Shown here one piece after another: positions 32,454 to 43,840 of a stretch of 64,000 nucleotides of DNA. The stretch spans positions 372,001 to 436,000 of the forward strand of contig JAGTJM010000009.1 in NCBI GenBank assembly GCA_020747015.1, read 5' to 3'. This DNA comes from Pyrenochaeta sp. MPI-SDFR-AT-0127 (Eukaryota > Ascomycota > Dothideomycetes > Pleosporales > Cucurbitariaceae). The position numbers and the translations under genes were made by a program. The notes beneath the pieces are model-generated. The model searched no databases. It saw only the letters and a program-made list of their open reading frames with translations, and was not told the origin of the DNA. Each line of letters starts with the position of its first letter. Position 1 is the first letter of the stretch.

Positions 32454-33727
32454 ATGGCACCAGCAGCTATCTCGCCCCCCTCCTCACGACGCCCGTCTGA
32501 GGCCTCCTCTTCAGATATCGCGGCATATCGCGGCTACCACCATGTGCATTGGTATGTAGGAAACGCGAAGCAAGCTGCGTCTTTCTACGTTTCTCGCATG
32601 GGCTTCGAGCGTGTTGCATACCGCGGCCTTGAGACTGGATCCCGAGCCACTGCTTCCCATGTCATCCGCAACGGTAACGTGACCTTCGTCCTCACGTCCC
32701 CGTTACGGTGTCTGGAACAGAGCACAAGGTTCAGCAAGGAGGATGAGCAACTGTTGAGAGAAATCCATGCGCATCAGGAACGACACGGTGATGCTGTTAA
32801 AGGCAAGCCTAGAGCACTTCAGTGACACACTGGCACACAACAGACTAACCATTCATAGATGTCGCCTTCGAAGTTGATAACGTCGATGCCATGTACTCTG
32901 CTGCTGTCTCTGGTGGTGCTCACTCCATATCGGCACCGCACACCATTTCCGATAAGAACGGCTCCGTACGACTAGCAACCATCCGCACCTACGGCGACAC
33001 AACACACACCCTCATCCAGAACAACAACTACTCTGGTGTCTTCCTTCCTGGATATCGCGCCGAAGCCAAAACCGACGACCCGCTCTCCCACTTCCTGCCC
33101 CAGGTCTCACTCTCTCACATTGACCACTGCGTCGGCAACCAGGACTGGGATGAGATGGAGAATATCTGCGAATACTACGAGAAGGTGCTCGGCTTCCACC
33201 GATTCTGGAGTGTAGACGACAAAGACATCTGCACTGAATACTCGGCACTAAAGTCCATCGTCATGAGCTCGCCCAACGACGTCGTCAAGATGCCCATCAA
33301 CGAACCCGCCAAGGGCAAGAAGCAATCACAGATTGAAGAGTATGTTGATTTCTACGGCGGCCCAGGCGTACAGCACATTGCCCTCCGAACAGACAACATT
33401 GTCCGCGACATCACCAACCTCAAGGCACGGGGCGTCGAGTTCATCAAAGTCCCAGAGACATACTACGACAGCATGAAGATGCGCCTCAAAAAGGCCGGGT
33501 TGACGCTGAACGAAGACTTCGAGGTATTGAAGAGCTTGGACATCCTCATTGATTTCGACGAGGGTGGCTACCTGTTGCAGCTCTTCACAAAGCACTTGAT
33601 GGATCGCCCAACCGTCTTCGTCGAGATTATTCAGCGAAACAACTTCGATGGGTTTGGCGCAGGGAACTTCAAGAGCTTGTTCGAGGCTATTGAAAGGGAG
33701 CAAGAACTCAGAGGCAATTTGGTTTGA
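32454..33727 (+). CDS. hppD: 4-hydroxyphenylpyruvate dioxygenase
   Basis: Two exons, 32454-32802 and 32859-33727, encode 405 residues. The enzyme (EC 1.13.11.27) converts 4-hydroxyphenylpyruvate to homogentisate, the second step of tyrosine catabolism and the source of pyomelanin. Two vicinal-oxygen-chelate halves are visible: Tyr-His-His-Val-His-Trp-Tyr-Val-Gly-Asn near 29-38 and His-Ile-Asp-His206-Cys-Val-Gly-Asn. The Fe(II) ligands are His206, His289 (Gly-Val-Gln-His-Ile-Ala-Leu) and Glu372 (Val-Phe-Val-Glu-Ile-Ile-Gln-Arg). The C-terminal gating helix Gly-Phe-Gly-Ala-Gly-Asn-Phe is intact. The intron uses a GC donor (GGCAAGCC...CTAACC...CATAG, 56 nt); no GT donor gives the right phase. 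Neighbours are a TTC36-like gene (divergent) and an Aro80/HmgR-like regulator (convergent). Confidence 0.97.
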
Positions 33728-33930
33728 TTGGAAAAGTGTGGGTAGCATTAGCATTCTATGGCGCTTCTGGGGCAAAATTGATATTCTAAAGTTCTATATC
33801 ATGTAATTTTCAAGTCTCGCGTGCGTCAGTAATAATACATTACTCTTTTTTCCCATTCTCATTCAAAAGCATACTTCATGTGTAGTCGCAATCTCAACTG
33901 ACTGTTGACTAACAGTACCTACACCCTGCA

Positions 33931-36522
33931 TTACATCGGCAGGTTCCAGATGAAATCTAATGTTCCATCATCAAACCCTTGAAAGCTCTGTTGATTACTG
34001 TCCAAACCAAATGGGGCCATCGCTGGATCGAATGGCAGCGCAAGCCAGTCATCATCTGGCATCAAGCCGGTTACATTCTGTGCAAGCGAGGAGAGACTCG
34101 ACTGGCCTGCATTGTGGTTATTCAAAAAGTCCATGCCTGTTGTAGCGCTCTTGAGATCTGCAGATGTCGCTCGCGATGGTAAGCGTGGAGGACGTGACGA
34201 TACCACGAAACTTTCCCGTAGACGTGCGACGTGGAGGTCGAGCAGGGTGGCATATCGAGAAGCTAAATGCATGTCGTCCAGAGTACCTACTCGTGTTAGG
34301 CGCCGCGGTCAGAGAATGAATTGAGAACTTACTGGCACGCAGCGCTCGGATGGCCGCATCAAGAATGTCGAGAGATGACTGCAGCTTCTGATTGCGTGAT
34401 CCAAGACTTAAGCCTTTGATGAGATAGATGGATGAAGTGGTGATGCGCAAGAATATCCTGACGGGCGAGTACCGCAGGGCGCCAGTCTCCGAGAGCTGGC
34501 AGACTTTCTGGAGTATCTGACAACTTCCATCGACTACCTCCTGAATAAAGTCATAGTCTCTCGGCTCAAGATTGAAAGGCAAGTTGTCTTCTTGGGGCAC
34601 ATCCGGGTCGGTCTCCGCGAGTGTGCGTTCGACGACGGCCTGCATACCGAGCGAATTTGTGTATATGCGGACGTATTGATACTCTATATGCAACATATCA
34701 TGCAGTCCTACTTTGAGCTCTGGGAATCGGTCAGTACTGTCTCAGGGTGATAAAGCAATGAGATGAGCTATTGCAGCATGACAATTGCATTGTAGGCACG
34801 GCGATCGGCACAAAAAGTATACTTACTGCAAGGATCAAGATACTTCCTCCTCCATGACGTTAATAACGGTTGGAAGTGCTCTAGGAGTCCAATGTATCGA
34901 CCAGTGCGCAACAAGCTTCGTGTTGTCGCCGTAGAAGGGTAGATGGTATCTGATACGGATCGCGCAAGTTTTGTGAGCTCGACCCAGGCGCTCATGAACG
35001 ACTGCCACTGTTCGACAGCGCCTGTTGCCGAATCGACTGGGATTTTCTCCATGAGAGCATGATTCAGGCTCTGTGGGATCATTGAAGTGCAACCTAGCCG
35101 CCACGACAGCTGTTCCAGTAGTACGTAAAGAAGCTTCCGGACACGGATCCTCCGTAATACTATGAAATCTGTTGTGAACTTTGGATAGGACACTTGATCT
35201 TTATCAATGCTGGCATTGTCTTCGAAGAGTCCTAGCTCTTGTGCTAATGAAAGTGCGGATCCCATCAGCATCCAAGACATGCGGTCTGATCGTTTCGCAG
35301 GCTCGATAACATCTTCTAGCCAGCGGCTAGACGTTGCATCTCCTTCTAAGAGTTTTGCACCCTCTTCTGTGGTGTTGTTCGCACCGATCATCAGCTCGCA
35401 GTCCCATCCATCGGCAGCGGTAGGGAAATGAAGAGCGCGTGGATGCCACTCGGAGAGCAACAGAAGCGCCTCGATAGAACCAATGGTTCGGCTCTGGGCT
35501 TTCGATGGCTTAACTTGGCCGAGCATGATTTTCATGATGAAACGCTGGCACTGTTCCCATAATCGATCGTGAACGAAATAGCCTCTCGACGCGCCTCCCA
35601 CTCCTGGAAGGATATTGTAGCGGGACGATACCATCAGGATGGTGACACATAAGAATGGATCCAGAGCTATTAATGAATAGTGATTTTCATGCTGTGCATA
35701 AAACTCTCCGAGGATAGGTGATAAAGGTGAGCAATTTTTGAAGAATAGATCGACATAGGTAACAGCCTCGTGTGCTGAGAACCATCCCATCTGCACAAAC
35801 CGGCACGACGTCCACACTTTGAGTGTCTCCGGTGATGGTGTGGACATTTGGACAGGCTGTGCCCTGAACGTATGGAACGGCGATGATGGCACTGCATTAT
35901 CGTAGCCAGATGGCCCTGATCTTGGAGTCTCGTAAGCCTGTGATCCTGACTGTTCTTGGCTATCAATAGCATCTCGATGATGAGCAGCTTCGAAGAGTAG
36001 ATTTAGCGCATCGCTACCACTGGATACAACTGTCCTCATTACTGAGTGAGCAAGATCTGGCTGCGAGCTTGATATACGGCGCAGATGACCTGATGGTGAA
36101 AGGACATCAGAGCGATGGGTACCATTGACGCGTGGGGAGTACCCGGGCGTCCCACCGTGCCCAGCATTTGATGATCTATGGCCTGGCGATGCTTGAACAA
36201 CTGGTGCAGGATTTGATTGTTGAGGCTGAATGGATTCCTCCTCCTCCTCATCTCTAGTCTCTCCAGGTTTCCGCCTCTTCACCCAAGAACGCTCAGACCT
36301 GAAGACGCATTCTCGCATCTCTCGCTTGCATCTTTGGCAAGGGGGCTTCAGCTCACCACCATCAGGTCCGGTGCCCAGGATGCATTTCGCTTTCCGCTGG
36401 CGGCAATTGATGCATGCCTTGTATGCACGCTTGAAATCATCCGGATGGGTCCGCTTCTTGCTCGAGGCTGATGTGGCATCCTGTGGGCCCAGGCCGGCGC
36501 CCAAGTCCTCAGCGTTGGACAT
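33931..36522 (-). CDS. Zn(II)2Cys6 transcription factor, Aro80/HmgR-like
   Basis: Three exons on the minus strand, 36522-34827, 34719-34333 and 34286-33931, encode 812 residues. The zinc cluster is Cys37-x2-Cys40-x6-Cys47-x14-Cys62-x2-Cys65-x6-Cys72, preceded by Lys-Arg-Ala-Tyr-Lys-Ala. The long 14-residue loop with Gly-Thr-Gly-Pro-Asp-Gly and the following Arg-Cys-Lys-Arg-Glu-x-Arg-Glu-Cys-Val-Phe match my memory of Aro80-type activators of aromatic amino acid catabolism. An acidic stretch (Asp-Glu-Glu-Glu-Glu-Glu-Glu) follows. The middle (about 230-560) is the usual fungal-specific regulatory domain. Its 3' end lies 203 bases from the HPPD stop. By position and type it is a good candidate for the local activator of hppD, like A. 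fumigatus HmgR; this role is inference. Confidence 0.85.
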
Positions 36523-38751
36523 TTCGCACGGTGGTAAGGTGATACACGCCGGATGGCGCAGGAAAGATTATGTTTAAGCGGTCATCGGGTACCGGCGATA
36601 ATGACTGGCTCTTGAGGGCGAAATCTCTTGCTGGGCGGGGTGGAGCACCGCCGTTAGCCGACGGGTGGCTAGTCACGACGCTAGCCCAGGCTCCTTCCTG
36701 GAATGACCAGATGATCCAACAATGATTTCTCGTCTTGAAATACTCGGTTTTTCTTTGCGTTCAATGCCAGAGACTTTATGTTGCTGACTTATAACGCAAT
36801 ATGGCCATCCTTTGGGTTGTTGGCTATTGCATGGGCAACGAGAGCGGGGTTTCTTCAAAGAGTGTATCGGACAAGGCCGGCTACTGCGGGCCAGGTCCGG
36901 GTTTCCAGCATAGTCAGCAATCGACACTCGGCCAATCACAGTAGTTTTGACTGTCAACGATTATATATTCGCAACTTTGAAGGCTCACTTAGATGATTGT
37001 TCACAGTAGACATTGCGAATCTGTGAGTTCTAGTTCTCCATTTGGGATGGTCGGCACAGATATCTATAAAAACCATGCTACCAAAAAAATGCCTATAAGT
37101 CAAGTTATTGTTCTTTACGCTCCACAATGAATTATCTATACATCACATCGAACCGGATAAGCCACAGCCGATCACTGTGGAAGAAAACAGATCAGTTGAA
37201 TGGGTTCAAGTGATTCCGGTGATCATGGCGTTGGAGTTTGAAATGCTAAACCCAACTGACTGGCACAACTGAGTACACGAATAGCTTCAGAAAGGCGAAA
37301 ACGCAGGAGAATGAGATGTGGGAACAACACACGCAACTGTCCCAATTGTCTACAACCACAGCTTAATTGGTCCACCTCATAGAATAAATCGTCTGAATAG
37401 CCACATCCACGGCTTTTCAAGCCTTCAAATTCCAAAAATCTTAGCGCCAATTCGATGCAGGATCGCAGATCATCTCGTCGCAACCTGCGACGCCATGTGC
37501 CGGAAGCGGGCCGCGACGCGTTTCGAAGCTAGCGAAGCGTAGCCCGCGGTTTCAAAATCCATAGCCGTTGAAACATGAACAATACTTGTCGATTTCAGCC
37601 AAGAGGAGAGGCAAAAGGCCCAAGTTTAGAATGTTCGTAGTGCTGACGCTTGTCCCACCTTGGAGACGCCTCCCGTGACGGCTTGACTCAGCCAAGTTGC
37701 TGAAGCATCATTGCCGAGTATCATGCTTCACGCATTTCTTCCCGGCGACACCTCTTCCCGTGGAATGGACATAGCTCAGTCGTGACAGAGCTGGTTGCAA
37801 GTTCGTGTCGGTATTCCAATTCACTTGGTCCATCTCCATGGAGCGCTGCACAATCCTTGGGCAAGCAAGTATAAAGAGGCGTCAATTTGTCCATATTGGG
37901 GACATCGATACCAGCGCCAAATGCCTTCCTTTATGTCCAATGGCGAAGCTCTCGTCGATTTACGACTTTGCCAAAGGAACCTCTGATTCAACACTTTAAC
38001 CGCTTCAAGGCGAACCTCTGCCTCAACAACTTTTTGTGCTTAGAGCGGACCTCTGCTTCACTGCTGTGATTGTTTTGAGGTGGTTGTTTATGTCAATAAC
38101 AGCTCTTCTTGCACATGGCAGACGCCTGCGGCAAAAAGCCCTTGTCTCACCAAAGTCGTTTTCTGCGGTATAGCAGCAATTATCAACTAAACGCTCGCTA
38201 GTTGAATGCAGAGTTATGCAACTTAAAAAGAAAGTCTTAGAGAGTTCAGAGTCAAAATATTGGTTAATCGTCATTTCATAAAGTATTTGTCTTGGGAGAC
38301 TTCTACTCGGACTAGTTCGCTTCAGATCCACCCATCGGTAGTTATACATAGATGTTGATAGGCAACGGATTACATGTTATTATCCACTAACGATAACCAC
38401 AAAAAGAATGAATGGTTGCCCCACTTTAGATGTTCTTTAAGTGTGTGTATTCAAGTGAAAAGCGCCAAAATAACCCCATGTGTTTCCATAATCTTACAAC
38501 GATTCGTGACATAACCACATCAGTGCCCAGTACGGGATGTCGTCTCTAGAGAGAGGGTAACAAAGGAAAAAAAGAGGCCTCAGAATGCTAGCACACCACT
38601 GCATTGAGCGGAGTGCAAGCATTCTGAGACTAGGTATAAGACGGCAATCCCGGAGTGGGCGAGTGATCTGTGACCAAAGAGCATTGGTCGGTGCATTGAC
38701 CATGACAAATGTCAGTGGCCAAGAGGCAGATGCATCAAACCTTAGAAGTCC
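36523..38751. other. Intergenic region, regulator to ZIP transporter
   Basis: About 2.2 kb, A/T rich in 38100-38500. It contains a degenerate threefold repeat at 37977-38061. No gene is supported; the open frames are short and of improbable composition. Confidence 0.45.
37977..38061. repeat. Degenerate tandem repeat, three copies
   Basis: The core GAACCTCTGATTCAAC (37977-37992) recurs as GAACCTCTGCCTCAAC (38012-38027) and GGACCTCTGCTTCACT (38047-38062), a period of about 35 bases, in non-coding DNA. Confidence 0.6.
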
Positions 38752-40147
38752 TTATGCGAAAGCTCCGACTATGGCCATTCCGGCTGCTCCCATTAGCACG
38801 TAGATGAACGCTGTGGTCTTATCCCTGCCAGTCAATGTGTGTTGAGCCTCCTCGGAAAGGAAGTCTTCTGCCAGCAAGTCGACAAGTGCAGCGTAGATCA
38901 GAAGACCAGAGGAGATGGCGTTGAAGACTCCTACGATGATAAGGCCATAGGCACTGTTTGGGTCATATGATCCACGAGTGAAGAGACCGATAGCCTGTCC
39001 GATAGGAGCAGTTGTTCCGAAAGCAACGACCAAAGCCCATGGCTTCCAGCTCTTTGACGGATAAGGGACATCGGCGATACGGGATCCGAGACCAAGACCT
39101 TCGAACATCTGATGGAAGACGATGGCGATCAGGAGAATAATGAACCCGTCGGCCGTGATTGAAATGGTCATACCAACAAAGACGGAATGGAAGAGGATAC
39201 CACCTTCGATGAGCGTGATCTGCATAGACTGCTTCTTGAGAACCATAGGATCAACTGCCTGTTCAACATCGTCGTCGAAGTACGAGTTCTGTGCGCTCAC
39301 TTGAGTGGTCTGCTGAGGGTAGCTGGGCAGAGCAGGCATGGCGCGGTTGAGCATGACGAGCATTTCATCGCGCTGGCGGACATACTGCTCGTAGAAGACG
39401 ATAAACCAGGGCGGCATTTCGGACTTGGCCTCTAGCTCCTCCTTGACGCCTTTTGGGAAGGGGAAGTTGTCAACCGGGTACGTGTCTTCAACCCATCCTC
39501 GCTTCTCGTCGCGCATAGCTAGCATGGTCTTCTGTGAATCGTAGCTTTCTGTGCGTCGGATGGGGTTGTTGAATGCTGCCTGGATACCTGGTGCTGCTGA
39601 GGCTCCCCCGGCGAATTCCTGGCCAGTTGCGCTTCCGTGGCTATGGCCACCAGTCTTTGAGTTGAGCCACATTTCGATGACGAAGAGAATGAAAAGAGAG
39701 CCCATCATGATGACACCAGGCATGGCGGGGTACTTGTCTGTGAAGAGCTCTGGAAGGCATGGATCATTTAGTGATGCGAATGCAGTAGGAAGAAGCTGTT
39801 CGTATTAGCCAACGTCTGTGTGGAAAGCTACGGTGATGATTTTCACATCTATAGAGAGGGCTATCTGTACTTACATGGACAAAGGCAGTGGCTATGAGAA
39901 CGCCGGTACCAAAGTGCTTGCAGAAGAAGAAAACTTTTGGGTTGATCTTCATCCATTTGACTTTCTTTGCCACTACTGGGAACCCACAACCTCCGATAGA
40001 CGCGAGGAAAACAATGACTATCTAGAGTAAGCATATGGAACTGGAGGGTGAAAGAGAACACTTACAAACGGCAGCAACGTGTAGCGGAAAGTCATACACA
40101 GCACCATCCTCCTCGCTTCCACAAACGGGCTTCGCCATGTCGGCCAT
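38752..40147 (-). CDS. ZIP family zinc/iron transporter
   Basis: Three exons on the minus strand, 40147-40066, 40017-39875 and 39795-38752, encode 422 residues. The N-terminus (Asp-Phe-Pro-Leu-His-Val-Ala-Ala) leads into the first span; Lys-His-Phe-Gly-Thr-Gly-Val-Leu-Ile-Ala-Thr-Ala-Phe-Val-His-Leu-Leu-Pro-Thr-Ala-Phe is the classic span 2-3 sequence of Zrt/Irt proteins. A cytosolic loop with His-Ser-His lies at about 130-220, and span 4-5 has the metal-site helix (Phe-His-Gln-Met-Phe-Glu-Gly-Leu-Gly-Leu-Gly). It imports Zn2+ (possibly Fe2+) across the plasma membrane. Intron 1 has two acceptors four bases apart (CTAG then ATAG); only the second keeps the frame. A second in-frame ATG at 40138 is possible. 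It is divergent from a CDF exporter. Confidence 0.93.
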
Positions 40148-41716
40148 GTTGAGATATAAAATATAGGTAAAAAGGGTCTGCCCAGGGATGGAGTATTAAT
40201 TGTCCAGCTCTATCCCAAACTTGCCAGCAGCTTCGTCGCCGGCGACGATGGACGAATAGAGAGAAGCGAAAAGAAAAAAAATAAACCCCCAAAAAAGACT
40301 CTCCCAGAGAGTAGCGAATTTAACGAACCGAAGGTTGAAAGTATGGAGCACCAGGCTCGGCACCAGCAGGCTATGTACTCTACTTCAAGGTGTTGGAGGC
40401 ATGAGAGACACTAACCGCATCATGACTGATCAGCATGTCCCTAGAACATATAGGTTTAGGAGACGATAGTGGAGCTTCTAACATGGCCTGTGCCTCAAAT
40501 TCCGCTCTTCGGATAGGTGCTTCACACACAAGAACGCGGAGGTCCAGACGGTGCCAGGAGCGTGTTCCAGGAACGCGCCGACCACAGAAGAAGCACTGTC
40601 ATGAGGCTGCAAGGCTCCATGTGGAATTGCGGCTTGCCTAGCATTCCAAGCCAGCTGCCAGGTGGCTGTCACGCGGCTGAGAGCTCGGCATGCCGGGGCG
40701 ATCGACGAAGGGGCTGGCGGTGATGCGGCTCAAGTCTCGTTTCCCCAGGGTGGGACCGGCTTACGCAGTGTGGAGGAGCGAAGCATTGGGTTGATGCGTG
40801 GGCACAACGTTCTGGTGCAGTTCCTGTTCGAAGACCTTGGAACACAAATGGGGCTGGCCAATGAGGCGTTCCGCAATGGCGTTGACCATGAATGGCCAAG
40901 CCCGGCTCGAAACCAGGCCGATTGAGGATAGCTTGGCTGTGTCCCATCTAGGAAGTTTTGAAACCTGGGTTGGCCCAGAGGGGGACCGTGAGCCATGTGC
41001 TGCACCCGTTTCTGGACCCACCAGCAACAGGTCAAGTCCTCCGCCTCGAGCACCGCAGGCGATGCTTTTGGCGCTGGTGGTGATGGTGGTGGCAGAGGAG
41101 AGGAAAGAATAGCCACAACTTGCAACCCCACCTGTGCCGAGATGTCACAATCTCTTGCCCATGTGCAACCAGCCCACAATTCTGACTTCCGTCAGGCAGA
41201 CATGTGTTGATCTTTTGCTAAGCTTTTCTTCTGGTATCCTCTCTGTACCCACATTAGATGGAATTGTCATAGCAAATTCGCAAGATGGAGGATTGCTTGT
41301 TCGCCATGGGCCTCCGCGCCTGCAGATCGCCAAGGCATCCTATAGTATCAAGACCAGGCTAAGCATGTCGCCTCAGTCTGCTTCGAGTAATCTGACTCGC
41401 TCTCGAGCCATTAGCGATGCCTGGCAAATGCTTAGCGAGTTTCAACCTCCGTTGCATCCCTTCGCCATCAACGCAACAGCGTGCATCTTCACACTCTCGC
41501 CCGTCTAGTTCAGCGATCTAGCCACCGCAATTATGACTTCAGGGTTCGAGAACGACTCCTGTGAGGGTAGAGCAGTGCCGCGGTGGCGCTTGTGGTGGTG
41601 CTTTATTACATGACTTTCCCGGGTCTGAGGCACTTACTTTTGCTCGCACCCATCGCACAAGATCCTGAACATCCCCGCAACCTCATACTCGAGCTCCCAG
41701 ACGACAGTCGGACGCT
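40148..41716. other. Divergent promoter region of two metal transporters
   Basis: About 1.57 kb between the ZIP and CDF start codons. It is G/C rich at 40500-41100 without a credible coding frame; overlapping open frames on both strands have arbitrary composition. No metal-responsive element can be named. Confidence 0.45.
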
Positions 41717-43354
41717 ATGTCTTCCGACCCTCATAGTGAGTTCCAAGATCCCAAGCTCGCGGTTCTTACTTCTGACGCGTTGTTGCAGCCTCGCCCAACA
41801 GCCAACCCCAGGGCCAAGCTGCGGAGCAAACGTCTGTTCCAGTCAATGCTGATCCTACATCGCCCAAGAGCTTGTCAAATCAATCCACTGTTACTGCCGA
41901 GCAAAGAACAGACGCCATTCACCAGCTGTCATCGGCGGACAATGCATTTGCTCAAGATGCCAAGCATGATGTTACTGTCGCCGTTGATGGGGCGGACCCT
42001 CTTGGGTACGCTCGTTATCGTCGAGACGCCATGACTCAGAAACAGATGAAGGCAGACCATCCCCTGGCCAAACCCAAGCACATGAAGGTATGTCATCGCT
42101 CACTGCTGGCGTACATGAAACTAATCCCAGAATAGAAATTCTATACCAGGCAGAATGCATTGATCGACCAGTTCCTCCAAAGCGGGGATGAGGAGCGCTT
42201 AGCCGCCCTTGACCATCTCGAAAATGGACCAAAAGTGAGGTTTGCAGTGAATGCATCCTTCATCGTGAACTTCTGCCTGTTTGTCATTCAGATGTACGCA
42301 GCCATATCAACGGGTTCGTTGTCGCTGTTTGCCACGGCCGCAGATGCCTTCATGGACCTTGTCTCTTCATGCGTGATGCTAGTCACGTCACGATTGGCAG
42401 CGCGGCCAAGCGTTTACAAGTATCCCGTTGGCAGGACGCGCATTGAAACAATCGGCATTATTATGTTCTGTTGCTTGATGACAACAGTTGCCATTCAACT
42501 GATCATCGAGTCTGGCAGAGCGTTGGGGGGCGGCGAACGAGACTCGGAAGAACTTCACATCATTCCCATCGCTTTTGTGGCTGTTGCAAGTAAGTCCTCT
42601 ATCACCTATCGTGCTTTGGCGCCGGGCTTTCCTGATGGCTTCAGTCTTTTGCAAGGGCTCCCTCTGCATCTACTGCTTCATCTACCGCCGCTATCCGGCC
42701 GTACATGTCTTCTTCATCGACCACCGAAACGACATTGTAGTCAATGCCTTCGGTCTGGCCATGTCCATCGTTGGTAGCCGAGTCGTTTGGTATGTTGACC
42801 CGATCGGTGCTATCTTGATCGGTCTCTTGATCCTCGTTTCATGGGCCGCCAACGCATTCGACCATGTTTGGCTACTAGTAGGCAAGTCGGCGCCTAAGGA
42901 TTTCATCTCGAAGTTGATCTATCTTGTTGTGACACATGACACACGGATTAAGAAAGTTGATACAGTAAGTGTTTGGAAATGGCATGCCGTGGTTGGCAGT
43001 TGTTAACTTGAACATAGTGCCGAGCATACCACGCTGGACAGAATTACTATGTTGAAGTTGATATTGTAATGGATGAGGACCTGCCTCTGAAAATCACTCA
43101 TGATGTCAGCCAAACCCTACAGCGGAAGCTCGAAGGTCAGTACACCTTGATTCTGCGCATCACATCCTGAATCACGCTGACTTTGAACAGGACTTGCTGA
43201 TGTTGAGCGAGCCTACGTACATGTTGACTATGAAGATGAGCACGACATCAACGAAGAGCATAAACCTCTGTATGAGGTAACCCAAAGCCGAACCATTAAA
43301 GAACGCGTCAAAGCATTACGGTTTTTGTTCAAGAAGGAAGAAAAGGGAACTTGA
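41717..43354 (+). CDS. Cation diffusion facilitator, Mn-CDF type
   Basis: Six exons: 41717-41735, 41789-42087, 42136-42589, 42645-42964, 43018-43135, 43191-43354, giving 457 residues. After a hydrophilic N-terminus of about 145 residues come roughly six membrane spans and a C-terminal cytosolic domain with the fold-typical Tyr-Tyr-Val-Glu-Val-Asp-Ile-Val-Met-Asp. The metal site has Asp176-x3-Asp180 in span 2 and Asp283-x3-Asp287 in span 5. The DxxxD pair in both spans is the signature of the Mn-CDF branch (plant MTP8-11, fungal relatives), as opposed to the HxxxD of zinc CDFs. It would export Mn2+ (or Fe2+) into an organelle or out of the cell in exchange for protons. Exon 1 is only 19 nt. 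All introns are GT-AG, 48-55 nt. Confidence 0.93.
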
Positions 43355-43840
43355 ATATTCCGGCCACCTACCACACATTCTGTGGTAACCCAGAAGTAAT
43401 GTCTGTTTATCCGCGCAAGAAGATTATACTGTTAGCGCCCTCTCGTACATACACGCCACAGGCTACAACATACAGCAAAAAGTTTGTCTCATCATGCATT
43501 AGATTTATACCCGCTAAAGTACATATACGAAGATTTTGTTTATTTATCCGCTCTTAGTCTTACTGATTGAAGGTACAATGTGTGAGACAGCACTGTGAAG
43601 CATAGGCGCGACCGCGCTATACAGCACATAGGGTTGAATGCTTTCAAGCAGCTTTGCAGATTGGAATTGTGAAAATAATTCAAGTCACCTAGCCTGCATC
43701 TTTACCTTGAGCTATTCTATAGCCATATTACCCCATCGTTGAAGCTAAAGCTACAAAATGCATTTTAGGCAAACTATTCAATGATGCCTCTTTGTTGATC
43801 AGCCTTGTTCAGATGTCAGCTTCTTAATGTAAGTGGAGGA
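43355..43840. other. Intergenic region between convergent genes
   Basis: About 485 A/T-rich bases with the 3' ends of the CDF and orphan genes. No gene is seen. Confidence 0.45.

Noticed and set aside
36999..37020. 15-base match between the tRNA T-arm insert and sequence near 37000 (CACAGTAGACATTGC)
   Set aside because: A chance match of this length is expected several times in 64 kb; flanks do not match, so it is not evidence of an introner copy.
40435..41210. Several overlapping 60-150 residue frames on both strands
   Set aside because: G/C-rich DNA with few stops; no ATG context, no domain and no splice signals that link them.
41520..41560. GGTTCGAGAAC resembling a tRNA B box
   Set aside because: No cloverleaf can be drawn with the flanking sequence and no T-run follows.
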